NCBI RefSeq assembly: GCF_937912035.1
Contig: NZ_CALDPF010000032.1
Coordinates: 21,777 to 85,776, forward strand
Length of the DNA: 64,000 nucleotides
Direction of reading: 5' to 3'
DNA from: an uncultured Bacteroides sp.
GTDB lineage: Bacteria; Bacteroidota; Bacteroidia; Bacteroidales; Bacteroidaceae
Made by a program: the position numbers and the translations under genes
In this document: piece after piece, positions 51,507 through 59,479 of the stretch
Numbering within the stretch: the stretch's first letter is position 1
Layout of the letters: the number at the start of each line of letters is the position of its first letter
The notes under the pieces: generated by a model
Seen by the model: only the letters and a program-made list of their open reading frames with translations
Told to the model about the DNA's origin: nothing
Databases searched by the model: none

Positions 51507-51576
51507 TATATGATGCTTTATGTCAGTTTTTAGCAAAATTAATACATATAAATTTTCAAATACCGATGTATTTCTC

Positions 51577-51584
51577 TACTTTTG
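51577..51584 (+). promoter_or_regulatory. -7 box of pyrE
   Basis: TACTTTTG lies 30 bp before the ATG at 51615. It overlaps the start of the longest open frame and so supports the later ATG. Confidence 0.65.
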
Positions 51585-51614
51585 CATAAATGTTTATCAG
51601 ATATTAGTAAAATT

Positions 51615-52250
51615 ATGAAAGCTTTGGAAAAATTATTCGCAGAGAAATTGCTGAAAGTAAAAGCTATTAAAATTCAGCCGGCTAACCCATTCACTTGGGC
51701 TTCAGGTTGGAAATCTCCTATTTATTGCGACAACCGTAAGACTTTGTCTTATCCTGCACTTCGTAACTTCGTGAAGTTGGAACTTTGTCGTGTTATTCTT
51801 GAAAAATTCGGTCAGGTTGATGCTATTGCCGGTGTGGCTACAGGAGCTATCGCTCAGGGTGCATTGGTTGCAGAAGAACTCAACTTGCCATTCGTATATG
51901 TTCGCTCAAGCCCAAAAGACCATGGATTGGAAAACCTTATCGAAGGTGAATTGCGTCCGGGTATGAAAGTTGTAGTTGTAGAAGACTTGATTTCTACAGG
52001 CGGTAGCAGCTTGAAAGCTGTTGAGGCTATCCGTCGTGACGGTTGCGAGGTTATCGGTATGGTAGCTTCATTCACTTATGGTTTCGATGTGTCTGTAAAG
52101 GCATTCCTCAATGCAAAAGTAGAACTTGTTACTTTGACAAACTACAATGCTGTGCTTGATGCTGCATTAAAGACTAACTACATCGACGAAGATGATATTC
52201 CTGTACTTCAGGCATGGAGAGAAGATCCTGCACACTGGACAGGAAAATAA
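51615..52250 (+). CDS. pyrE: Orotate phosphoribosyltransferase
   Basis: Makes orotidine monophosphate in pyrimidine synthesis. The 211-residue product from the ATG at 51615 starts MKALEKLFAEKLLKVKAIKI, then PFTWASGWKSPIYCDNRKTLSYP, VDAIAGVATGAIAQGALVAEEL, YVRSSPKDHGLENLIEGELRPGMKVVVVEDLISTGGSSLKAVEAI, the PRPP-binding motif. A TTG 33 bases upstream is in frame but lies over the -7 box. It is followed by a nested hairpin terminator. Confidence 0.95.
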   Translation: MKALEKLFAEKLLKVKAIKIQPANPFTWASGWKSPIYCDNRKTLSYPALRNFVKLELCRVILEKFGQVDAIAGVATGAIAQGALVAEELNLPFVYVRSSPKDHGLENLIEGELRPGMKVVVVEDLISTGGSSLKAVEAIRRDGCEVIGMVASFTYGFDVSVKAFLNAKVELVTLTNYNAVLDAALKTNYIDEDDIPVLQAWREDPAHWTGK

Positions 52251-52273
52251 TGAATATTAATTTATAATTGAAG

Positions 52274-52342
52274 ACACGGATTCTACTGGTCTCACGGTTC
52301 CTGATAGCGAATCGTGTCATTCGGTAAAATCCGTGTTTTTTT
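52274..52342 (+). terminator. Nested double-stem terminator after pyrE
   Basis: The outer stem ACACGGATT/AATCCGTGT is followed by seven T. Inside its loop lies a second stem CACGGTTC/GAATCGTG with an 8-nt loop. The plain outer loop would otherwise be 45 nt. The T-run lies just before the next gene's ribosome-binding site. Confidence 0.75.
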
Positions 52343-52356
52343 ATATTTTAAAGGAT

Positions 52357-52788
52357 ATGGCAACATTACAATACGAAAGTACTGTGAAATATGTTCCTTA
52401 CAGTCAGGAACGAGTATATAACAAACTGTCGGACTTGAATAATCTGGAGTCTGTACGCCAGCGCCTTGATGCTGTAAAAGATAAACTTGAGGGCAAGTTG
52501 GAGGATATGACGTTCGATCAGGATTCAATCACTCTGAAGGTGCAGGGTATAAGTTTGACACTTAGAATAATCGAACGTGAACCGATGAAGTGTATCAAGT
52601 TTGAAGGTGACAAATCGCCTGTACCTATGAACTTGTGGATACAGATGCTTCCGGTGTCTGACGATCAGTCGAAAATGAAGGTTACAATACGCGCTGAAGT
52701 TAATATGTTTATGAAGGCTATGGTTTCCAAACCGCTTCAGGAAGGAGTGGAGAAACTTGCTGACATGCTTTCGGCTATACCTTATTAA
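52357..52788 (+). CDS. SRPBCC/START-like small protein
   Basis: A 143-residue protein starting MATLQYESTVKYVPYSQERV, with AAGGA 5 bp before the ATG. An in-frame GTG at 52333 would lie in the terminator and is rejected. The pattern YNKLSDLNNLESVRQRLDAVKDKL ... FDQDSITLKVQGISLTLRIIEREPMKCIKFEG ... MNLWIQMLPVSDDQSKMKVTIRAEVNMFMKAMVSKPLQEGVEKLADMLSAIPY fits the helix-grip hydrophobic-ligand fold. The role is unknown. It lies between pyrE and argH, 37 bp before argH. Confidence 0.75.
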   Translation: MATLQYESTVKYVPYSQERVYNKLSDLNNLESVRQRLDAVKDKLEGKLEDMTFDQDSITLKVQGISLTLRIIEREPMKCIKFEGDKSPVPMNLWIQMLPVSDDQSKMKVTIRAEVNMFMKAMVSKPLQEGVEKLADMLSAIPY

Positions 52789-52825
52789 TCTCTTTTTATT
52801 TTAGAACTAAAAATCATACAGGAAT

Positions 52826-54166
52826 ATGGCTCAGAAACTTTGGGAAAAAAATGTTCAGGTAAACGAGGAGATAGACCGTTTTACTGTGGGACGAGACCGT
52901 GAGATGGACCTCTACCTTGCAAAGCATGATGTACTGGGTTCAATGGCTCATATAACTATGCTCGAGAGTATCGGACTTTTGAAGTCTGACGAACTAAAAG
53001 TGTTGCTTGAAGAACTTAAAAACATATATGCTTCTGCTGAGAAAGGTGACTTTGTAATAGAAGACGGTATTGAAGATGTACATTCTCAGGTTGAACTTAT
53101 GTTGACAAGGAAACTTGGAGATGTCGGTAAGAAAATTCACAGCGGACGTTCAAGAAACGATCAGGTGCTTGTCGACTTGAAATTATTTACACGCGCACAA
53201 ATAAAAGACATTGCTGAGGCTGTTGAAGATTTGTTCAAAGTCCTTATTTCCCAAAGTAATAAGTATAAGGATGTATTGATGCCCGGATATACACACTTGC
53301 AGATAGCTATGCCGTCGTCGTTCGGCCTCTGGTTTGGAGCATATGCCGAAAGCCTTGTTGATGACATGATGTTCCTTCAGGCAGCGTATAAGATGTGTAA
53401 CCGCAATCCGTTAGGCTCTGCTGCCGGTTATGGTTCTTCTTTCCCCCTGAACAGAGAGATGACTACACGTCTGTTAGGCTTCGACTCAATGAATTATAAT
53501 GTCGTTTACTCACAGATGGGACGTGGAAAAATGGAACGTAACGTAGCTTTTGCTCTTGCGTCTATCGCCGGAACACTTTCTAAGATGGCTTTCGATGCAT
53601 GTATGTTCAGCAGTCAGAATTTCGGTTTCGTGAAACTTCCGGATGAATGTACCACAGGCTCAAGTATCATGCCGCATAAGAAGAATCCTGATGTGTTCGA
53701 GCTTACACGCGCAAAATGCAATAAGATACAGGCGCTCCCTCAGCAGATAATGATGATAATGAATAATCTGCCTTCGGGATATTTCCGCGACCTGCAGATA
53801 ATAAAGGAAGTGTTCCTGCCTGCTTTCTCCGAACTTAAGGACTGCCTGCAGATGGCTACATACATTATGGACAAGATTTATGTGAACGAACATATTCTTG
53901 ATGATGACAAGTATCTGTATATTTTCAGTGTGGAGGAAGTGAATCGCCTTGCAACAGAAGGAATGCCATTCCGCGATGCATACAAGAAGGTGGGACTTGA
54001 TATTGAAGCAGGAAAGTTTACACATAATAAACAGGTTCATCACACTCATGAGGGAAGTATCGGCAACTTGTGTAACGACCGCATTACAGAGCTGATGGAT
54101 AAAGTTGTGTCAGGGTTTGATTTTGCTGTGGTTGAGAATGCCGAAAAGGCTCTTCTAGGAAGATGA
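52826..54166 (+). CDS. argH: Argininosuccinate lyase
   Basis: Splits argininosuccinate to arginine and fumarate. The 446-residue product carries IEDVHSQVELMLTRKLGDVGKKIHSGRSRNDQV, GYTHLQIAMPSSFGLWF, and the fumarase-superfamily signature TGSSIMPHKKNPDVFELTRAKC with the catalytic Ser. Length and motifs are complete. It is near the SRPBCC gene and probably cotranscribed. Confidence 0.96.
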   Translation: MAQKLWEKNVQVNEEIDRFTVGRDREMDLYLAKHDVLGSMAHITMLESIGLLKSDELKVLLEELKNIYASAEKGDFVIEDGIEDVHSQVELMLTRKLGDVGKKIHSGRSRNDQVLVDLKLFTRAQIKDIAEAVEDLFKVLISQSNKYKDVLMPGYTHLQIAMPSSFGLWFGAYAESLVDDMMFLQAAYKMCNRNPLGSAAGYGSSFPLNREMTTRLLGFDSMNYNVVYSQMGRGKMERNVAFALASIAGTLSKMAFDACMFSSQNFGFVKLPDECTTGSSIMPHKKNPDVFELTRAKCNKIQALPQQIMMIMNNLPSGYFRDLQIIKEVFLPAFSELKDCLQMATYIMDKIYVNEHILDDDKYLYIFSVEEVNRLATEGMPFRDAYKKVGLDIEAGKFTHNKQVHHTHEGSIGNLCNDRITELMDKVVSGFDFAVVENAEKALLGR

Positions 54167-54174
54167 CATTGAAA

Positions 54175-54199
54175 CTTGCAAATGCTTTGCAAAGATTTT
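54175..54199 (+). terminator. Weak hairpin after argH
   Basis: TTGCAAA/TTTGCAA, a 7-bp stem with a 3-nt loop, is followed by ATTTTT. It is a plausible but weak terminator. Confidence 0.4.
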
Positions 54200-54289
54200 T
54201 AAAATGTTTTGTAAATATGCTTGAAGCTATGCAAAAGGGCTTTTGAATATATTAAAACGGATATTTTTTTAATAAAAACGGGCGAAATG

Positions 54290-54321
54290 TTTGGAAGTTA
54301 TATAAAAACTCCATACATTTG
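54290..54321 (+). promoter_or_regulatory. Promoter of the tRNA-Gly/tRNA-Leu unit
   Basis: -33 TTTG (54290-54293) and -7 TACATTTG (54314-54321) are 20 bp apart, the best complete Bacteroidetes promoter in the window. It lies 11 bp before tRNA-Gly. Confidence 0.75.
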
Positions 54322-54332
54322 CACCCGTTAAC

Positions 54333-54405
54333 GCGGAAATAGCTCAGTTGGTAGAGCATAACCTTGCCAAGGTTAGGGTCGCGAGTTCGAGTCTCGTTTT
54401 CCGCT
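54333..54405 (+). tRNA. tRNA-Gly (anticodon GCC)
   Basis: A 73-nt cloverleaf: acceptor GCGGAAA/TTTCCGC, D-arm with AGCTCAGTTGGTAGAGC, anticodon stem-loop ACCTTGCCAAGGT with loop TTGCCAA, T-arm with GTTCGAG. CCA is not encoded. Confidence 0.97.
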
Positions 54406-54421
54406 CTCTCTTTGAAAGGAT

Positions 54422-54506
54422 GCTCGAATGGTGGAATCGGTAGACACGAGGGACTTAAAATCCCTTGGCTATTGCAGCTGTGCGGGTTCAAGTCCCGCTT
54501 CGAGTA
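54422..54506 (+). tRNA. tRNA-Leu (anticodon UAA)
   Basis: An 85-nt class II tRNA: acceptor GCTCGAA/TTCGAGT (G-U at the first pair), anticodon loop CTTAAAA in stem GGGA/TCCC, long variable arm TGGCTATTGCAGCTGTG, T-loop GTTCAAG. It lies 16 bp after tRNA-Gly, in the same transcript. No CCA is encoded. Confidence 0.96.
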
Positions 54507-54512
54507 CTGGGT

Positions 54513-54552
54513 AAAAAGCTCTGTAAATCAATGATTTACGGAGCTTTTCTTT
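54513..54552 (+). terminator. Terminator of the tRNA unit
   Basis: A long stem AAAAGCTCTGTAAATCA with TGATTTACGGAGCTTTT (one mismatch) and a loop of one base is followed by CTTTT. Strong. Confidence 0.9.
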
Positions 54553-54776
54553 TATATACTTTGTGCTGTACTTTATTCTGATTATACTCAGTTTATTTGT
54601 TTGGGGACTCAAAGTTAAACCAAAAGTTAAACTATAATATTGGATGAAGTTAATTTACAAATGTCGTGAAATACAAAAAGCAACCTTATTGGCTGCTTTT
54701 TATAATACTTCCCATAGGTCTAAATTTAGTCTGACATGTAAAATATTGGGTGTGTTCTGTGCACACTTATATTTTT
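54553..54776. other. Spacer downstream of the tRNA genes
   Basis: No gene I trust. It holds a near-direct repeat (AAAGTTAAACC and AAAGTTAAACT, 54610-54633) and a terminator-like hairpin AAAAAGCAACC/GGCTGCTTTTT (54675-54701). This could be a scar of an element once integrated at the tRNA-Leu end, but there is no second copy of the tRNA end to prove it. Confidence 0.35.
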
Positions 54777-55649
54777 TTAGAATGAAATTTGTACCACTTC
54801 AGGATTATGATCTGACAAGAATTTTCCTTCCTGTTTCGCTTCTTCTGGTATATAACTATTGCTTACCTTTATATTGGGAGTGATAAAAATAAAATCAATC
54901 TTTTCGCATGATGAAGGCTCTATTCTGCCAAAGTTATGGAATGTATAGTCTATTCCTTCTTTGGTTAGTGCTTCCTTATGTGCGTCTTTGAGTACGAAGC
55001 TGTTTGTCGTTAATGTGTTGTACGCTTCTGATGAATCATTAACGTTGAAATCGCCTGTTAGTACAGCCGGTTGGTCACCTACAATTTCTTTAATCTTTTC
55101 AAGAATCAATAAAGCACCTTTGCGACGTGCTTCTGTACCAACATGGTCAAAATGAGTGTTTATCGCCATGAAGATTTTTCCATTTTCTTTGTCTTTCATT
55201 TTTGCCCAGGTAGCGATACGTGTGCATGCTCCATCCCAACCGATGAATCCTACACTGTCTGGGTATTGTGACAACCAGAATGTATTATTGTCTAAAACTT
55301 CAAATCTATCTTTCTTAAAGAATATAGGTGCGTATTCTCCTTTCGTTTTACCGTCTTCTCGTCCAACTCCTACTTCTGCATATTCAGGAAGGCGATTTTT
55401 CAGGTCTACCAATTGGTTGTGCAGTACTTCCTGCATGCCAACTATGTCTAAATCCTGATTACTAATAAAGTTTGCTACACTATCTTTGCGATATTCCCAA
55501 TTGTTCAGACTGTCGTATGGAGTGTCTAGTCTGATATTGAATGTTGCCCATTTGATTTCAGAAGTTTGCTCTTTAACTGATGAGCATGAAGTTCCTGCCA
55601 GTGTGATGACTATAGCCAAAGTCAATGATTTTAGAATGTGGTTTTTCAT
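54777..55649 (-). CDS. Endonuclease/exonuclease/phosphatase-family lipoprotein
   Basis: A 290-residue protein with lipobox VITLAGTSC (Cys about 22) and the EEP fold: IKWATFNIRLDTPYDSLNNWEYRKD, DIVGMQEVLHNQL with metal-binding Glu, NTHFDHVGTEARRKGA, VLTGDFNVNDSSEAYNTL, and a terminal FLSDHNPEVVQISF. All catalytic acid and His positions are present. Family knowledge: Bacteroidales members of this group cleave phosphodiesters or phosphomonoesters, with substrates mostly unknown. It appears monocistronic. Confidence 0.85.
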   Translation of the reverse strand: MKNHILKSLTLAIVITLAGTSCSSVKEQTSEIKWATFNIRLDTPYDSLNNWEYRKDSVANFISNQDLDIVGMQEVLHNQLVDLKNRLPEYAEVGVGREDGKTKGEYAPIFFKKDRFEVLDNNTFWLSQYPDSVGFIGWDGACTRIATWAKMKDKENGKIFMAINTHFDHVGTEARRKGALLILEKIKEIVGDQPAVLTGDFNVNDSSEAYNTLTTNSFVLKDAHKEALTKEGIDYTFHNFGRIEPSSCEKIDFIFITPNIKVSNSYIPEEAKQEGKFLSDHNPEVVQISF

Positions 55650-55732
55650 ATTTCAGTATTGTTTCAATATAATTTGGATTTCTCTTACATTTACAGTAGC
55701 TGATGCAGGTAGAAAGATAATTACTTTATAAT

Positions 55733-55762
55733 AAAAAAAGGTGATCAAGTGATCACCTTTTT
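55733..55762 (-). terminator. Terminator after pnp
   Basis: AAAAAGGTGATCA/TGATCACCTTTTT, a 13-bp stem with a 2-nt loop. On the minus strand a T-run follows. Confidence 0.85.
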
Positions 55763-55771
55763 AAAATTGAA

Positions 55772-57940
55772 TTATTTCTGTTGAGATTTTTTCTCACGTT
55801 TTTTATTGTTTTCTTCCATACCTTCAGGTTTTGGTAACAATACCTTGTGTGAAAGTTTGAATTTACCTGTCTTAGGATCTATTTCAAGAAGCTTCACTTC
55901 TATATCGTCTCCTTCTTTTAAACCAGATTCTTCGATTGTCTCAAGACGTTTCCAGTCGATTTCTGAGATATGAAGCAAACCATCCTTGCCTGGAAGGAAC
56001 TCTACGAATGCACCGTATGGCATGATAGAACGAACTTTACCTGTGTAAACTTCGCCAACTTCAGGAACTGCTACAATACCTTTTATCAGGCGGATAGCAT
56101 CATCGATAGATTTCTTGTTTGTTCCAGAGATTTCGATACGGCCAACATTGTCAACTTCTTCGATTGTGATAGTAGCACCTGTTTCTTCCTGCATACCCTG
56201 TATAATTTTACCTCCAGGGCCGATTACTGCACCAATGAATTCTTTAGGAATTGTCATTGTCTCAATGCGTGGAGCGTGTGGCTTCAATTCAGCTCTAGGC
56301 TCAGCGATACATTCTGTCAGTTTACCGAGGATGTATTCGCGGCCCTGTTTTGCCTGAAGAAGTGCTTTCTCAAGAATGTCGTATGTAAGACCGTCGCACT
56401 TGATATCCATCTGTGTAGCTGTAATACCCTTGCAAGTACCTGTAACCTTGAAGTCCATATCTCCCAAGTGGTCTTCGTCACCAAGAATATCTGAAAGAAC
56501 GGCATATTTGTCTTCTCCGGCATTTTTGATCAATCCCATTGCAATACCTGATACCGGATTCTTGATAGGTACACCGGCATCCATAAGAGCCAATGTTCCG
56601 GCACATACTGTTGCCATTGAAGATGAACCGTTTGATTCAAGTATATCTGAAACTACACGTACGCAGTATGGATAATCTGCTGGTATCTGTCCCTTCAAAG
56701 CACGCCATGCCAAGTGGCCGTGACCGATTTCACGACGTCCTACACCGCGCTGTGCCTTAGCTTCACCTGTAGAGAATGGAGGGAAGTTGTAATGAAGAAG
56801 GAAACGTTCCTTGTGCTGGTCAAGTACGTCGTCAACTACTTTTTCGTCGAGTTTTGTACCGAGAGTTACAGTACTTAAAGACTGAGTTTCACCACGTGTG
56901 AAGATTGATGAACCGTGAGGACCAGGCAGTGGGCTAACTTCGCACCAGATAGGACGGATTTCTGTTGTTGTACGTCCGTCAAGACGTTTGCCTTCGTCAA
57001 GGATGCAACGGCGCATAGCTTCTTTTTCTACGTCGTGATAGTAACGGTCTATCATTGCACCTTTTTCTTCAAGTTCTTCTTCTGTAAACTGTGCTTTGAA
57101 TTCTTCGCAAACAGCATCGAATGCATCGCCACGTTCGTGCTTGTTTCTGTTACCTGAAGCTGCTATAGCGTAAGCTTTTTCGTAGCATGCGTCGTGTACT
57201 GCTTTACGGAGTTCCTCGTCGTTTTCTTCGTGGCAATATTCACGTTTAACTGTAGTACCTACTTCTTCCATAAGTTCCATCTGAGCTTTGCAGTGAACCT
57301 TGATAGCTTCGTGTGCGAATTTCATTGCTTCAAGAAGGTCTTGTTCTGAAACCTCTTCCATTTCGCCTTCCACCATCATGATATTTTCGTAAGTAGCTGC
57401 AACCATAAGATCCATATCAGCTTTTTCAAGGGCTTCGAATGTTGGATTGATAACAAACTTACCGTCAATACGTGCTACACGAACTTCTGAAATAGGACCA
57501 CCGAAAGGTATGTCTGAGACAGCAAGTGCTGCTGAAGCTGCAAGTCCTGCAAGCGCATCAGGCATATCAACACCATCTGCAGAAAAAAGTGTGATGTTTA
57601 CATATACCTCTGCATGATAATTATCAGGGAAAAGAGGACGTAATGCACGGTCTACAAGACGGCAAGTCAGAATTTCATAATCAGAAGCCTTGCCTTCGCG
57701 TTTAGTGAAACCGCCAGGGAAACGTCCGAATGCTGAATATTTTTCTTTGTACTCTACCTGTAAAGGCATGAAATCAGTACCGGGAACTGCATCTTTTGCT
57801 GCACAAACAGTAGCTAGCAACATGGTGTTACCCATGCGTAGCATAACAGCACCATCTGCCTGTTTTGCTAGCTTTCCCGTTTCGAGTGTGATGGTTCTGC
57901 CATCTCCAAGCTCGATCGTCTTAACAATTGGATTGATCAT
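55772..57940 (-). CDS. pnp: Polyribonucleotide nucleotidyltransferase
   Basis: 3'-5' phosphorolytic RNA degradation. The 722-residue product from the ATG at 57940 (MINPIVKTIELGDGRTITLE) has two RNase PH domains (about 1-220 and 310-545, the second with GSSIFTRGETQSLSTVTLG), an all-helical linker, a KH domain (FIGAVIGPGGKIIQGMQEETGATITIEE) and an S1 domain (GEVYTGKVRSIMPYGAFVEFLPGKDGLLHISEID). An in-frame ATG at 57991 lies upstream of the -7 box and is rejected. A short lysine-rich tail closes it (NKKREKKSQQK). Confidence 0.96.
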   Translation of the reverse strand: MINPIVKTIELGDGRTITLETGKLAKQADGAVMLRMGNTMLLATVCAAKDAVPGTDFMPLQVEYKEKYSAFGRFPGGFTKREGKASDYEILTCRLVDRALRPLFPDNYHAEVYVNITLFSADGVDMPDALAGLAASAALAVSDIPFGGPISEVRVARIDGKFVINPTFEALEKADMDLMVAATYENIMMVEGEMEEVSEQDLLEAMKFAHEAIKVHCKAQMELMEEVGTTVKREYCHEENDEELRKAVHDACYEKAYAIAASGNRNKHERGDAFDAVCEEFKAQFTEEELEEKGAMIDRYYHDVEKEAMRRCILDEGKRLDGRTTTEIRPIWCEVSPLPGPHGSSIFTRGETQSLSTVTLGTKLDEKVVDDVLDQHKERFLLHYNFPPFSTGEAKAQRGVGRREIGHGHLAWRALKGQIPADYPYCVRVVSDILESNGSSSMATVCAGTLALMDAGVPIKNPVSGIAMGLIKNAGEDKYAVLSDILGDEDHLGDMDFKVTGTCKGITATQMDIKCDGLTYDILEKALLQAKQGREYILGKLTECIAEPRAELKPHAPRIETMTIPKEFIGAVIGPGGKIIQGMQEETGATITIEEVDNVGRIEISGTNKKSIDDAIRLIKGIVAVPEVGEVYTGKVRSIMPYGAFVEFLPGKDGLLHISEIDWKRLETIEESGLKEGDDIEVKLLEIDPKTGKFKLSHKVLLPKPEGMEENNKKREKKSQQK

Positions 57941-57978
57941 AAAAATTGATTTAATATAGTTTTTCGTCAAAATATGTG

Positions 57979-57986
57979 CAAAGATA
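57979..57986 (-). promoter_or_regulatory. -7 box of pnp
   Basis: The minus strand reads TATCTTTG, 38 bp before the ATG at 57940. It decides the start, because an earlier in-frame ATG lies upstream of it. Confidence 0.7.
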
Positions 57987-58079
57987 TACATTTTATCGCA
58001 GTAAATAGGTGAAAATGAGGTAAAACTTTCATAATATGCTAATTTTTTGTCGCTTATTATTAAGAAGAAATAAAAAAAC

Positions 58080-58109
58080 TTTGTGAAATCGTTTAAAACA
58101 GTAACTTTG
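58080..58109 (+). promoter_or_regulatory. Promoter of the thioredoxin-fold lipoprotein gene
   Basis: -33 TTTG (58080-58083) and -7 TAACTTTG (58102-58109) are 18 bp apart, 36 bp before the ATG. Confidence 0.65.
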
Positions 58110-58145
58110 CAGCACTAAATTTTTTTAAACCTATAAAATACAGAT

Positions 58146-59291
58146 ATGATTAGGAAAAATTATATTGCAGCTATATTCTTGTCTTTGGGATTTGCTGCAT
58201 GTAGCCGTGGTCCGGTATTTAATGTGGAAGGTGAAATAACCGGTGCAGAAAATAAAACATTGTATATAGAACATTCATCTATTAATGGTGTTTTAAAAAT
58301 GGATTCTGTAAAACTTGATGATAAGGGAAATTTCCATTTTGCTGAGGCTCGTCCAGAAGCACCTGATTTCTACCGTATAAGGATAGATGATAAAGTCATA
58401 AATTTTGTAGTGGATTCTACAGAAACCGTATCTATTAAATCCGATTATGCAAGATTCTCTTCTGATTATGAAATATCAGGTTCTGAAAGTAATATCAAAA
58501 TTAAGGAATTGTCTTTACTTCAGGCGGAACTTCAGAATAAAGTGAACGAATTGAATAAGTCTGGTATGCCGGTAGGACTTGCTCAAGACAGTCTTGTGCG
58601 ACTGGTTTCGGCGTTTAAGGATAATGTAAAACAAAACTATATTTTTAAAGAACCAGATAAGGCCTCTTCTTATTTTGCATTGTTTCAGCAATTGAATGGA
58701 TTTATGATATTTGATCCTTTTTCAAGTAGAGATGATGTGAAATGTTTTGCAGCTGTCGCTACCAGTTTAAACCATAATTATCCACACGCCGACCGCTCAC
58801 GTAATCTTTATAATATGGTAATCAAAGGAATGAAGAATACTCGTGCGCCCCAGCCGAAAGCGTTGGAAATTCCTGAAGGCTTAGTATCTGAAACTTCAAT
58901 AATAGATATTCCTTTGAAAGATATAAAGGGCGAAGTTAAACATCTTACAGATTATAAAGGAAATGTTGTGCTGATAGATTTTACAGCGTATGCTACACCT
59001 GATTCAGGTGCCAGAACATTAGCCTTAAGGGAATTGTATAACAAATATGCTTCACAGGGTTTGGTCGTTTATCAGGTTTCATTGGATACTGATGAACATT
59101 TTTGGAAAACAGCCAGTGATAATTTACCTTGGATATGTGTTCGCGATCCTCAGGGACCATATTCAAATTATGCCAAAATTTATGGAGTTACAGCTTTGCC
59201 AACAGCATTTCTTGTCAACAAAAATAATGAGCTTGTACTTCGGATTGATGAGAAGACAGATATTGAGGCAGAAATAAAGAAATTGCTCTAA
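58146..59291 (+). CDS. DUF4369/thioredoxin-like lipoprotein lacking CxxC
   Basis: A 381-residue lipoprotein (FLSLGFAAC, Cys about 19). An N-terminal DUF4369-type beta domain (FNVEGEITGAENKTLYIEHSSINGVLKMDSVKLDDKGNF, about 25-115) is followed by a helical linker (120-235) and a thioredoxin-like domain (about 240-381). The place of the usual WxxWCxPC reads FTAYATPDSGAR, with no cysteine; the cis-Pro segment GVTALPTAFLVNKN is intact. Inference: a redox-inactive thioredoxin-fold protein in the envelope. It is the second of its kind in this window. It has its own promoter. Confidence 0.8.
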   Translation: MIRKNYIAAIFLSLGFAACSRGPVFNVEGEITGAENKTLYIEHSSINGVLKMDSVKLDDKGNFHFAEARPEAPDFYRIRIDDKVINFVVDSTETVSIKSDYARFSSDYEISGSESNIKIKELSLLQAELQNKVNELNKSGMPVGLAQDSLVRLVSAFKDNVKQNYIFKEPDKASSYFALFQQLNGFMIFDPFSSRDDVKCFAAVATSLNHNYPHADRSRNLYNMVIKGMKNTRAPQPKALEIPEGLVSETSIIDIPLKDIKGEVKHLTDYKGNVVLIDFTAYATPDSGARTLALRELYNKYASQGLVVYQVSLDTDEHFWKTASDNLPWICVRDPQGPYSNYAKIYGVTALPTAFLVNKNNELVLRIDEKTDIEAEIKKLL

Positions 59292-59329
59292 CATGTTTAA
59301 TAGCATGTAAAAATAAGATACTTATATGC

Positions 59330-59358
59330 TTGACTTATAATAAAAAAACTTATCTTTG
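59330..59358 (+). promoter_or_regulatory. Promoter of greA
   Basis: -33 TTG (59330-59332) and -7 TATCTTTG (59351-59358) are 18 bp apart. The predicted start near 59365 gives a leader of about 115 nt. Confidence 0.7.
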
Positions 59359-59381
59359 CAAACAGAATAACAGACAAAGGG

Positions 59382-59416
59382 TTCCGACATCGTTGAACAT
59401 GTCGGAATTCTTTTTT
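59382..59416 (+). terminator. Intrinsic terminator inside the greA leader
   Basis: A perfect 9-bp stem TTCCGACAT/ATGTCGGAA with an 8-nt loop is followed by TTCTTTTTT. It lies between the greA promoter and the greA start, so transcripts can end after about 50 nt. This suggests an attenuator or a small RNA. Confidence 0.8.
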
Positions 59417-59479
59417 GTTTTATAATATCAAATCTGAATAATCAATTAATAACGAAAATAATTTAGGAGGAAAATTATT

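Noticed and set aside
54644..54883. 79-codon plus-strand frame after the tRNA genes
   Set aside because: Its second half is antisense to the EEP lipoprotein gene, and the first half shows no recognisable protein pattern.
57941..57991. Longer N-terminus for PNPase from the ATG at 57991
   Set aside because: The exact -7 box at 57979-57986 lies downstream of that ATG, and the known family start MINPIVKTIEL matches 57940.
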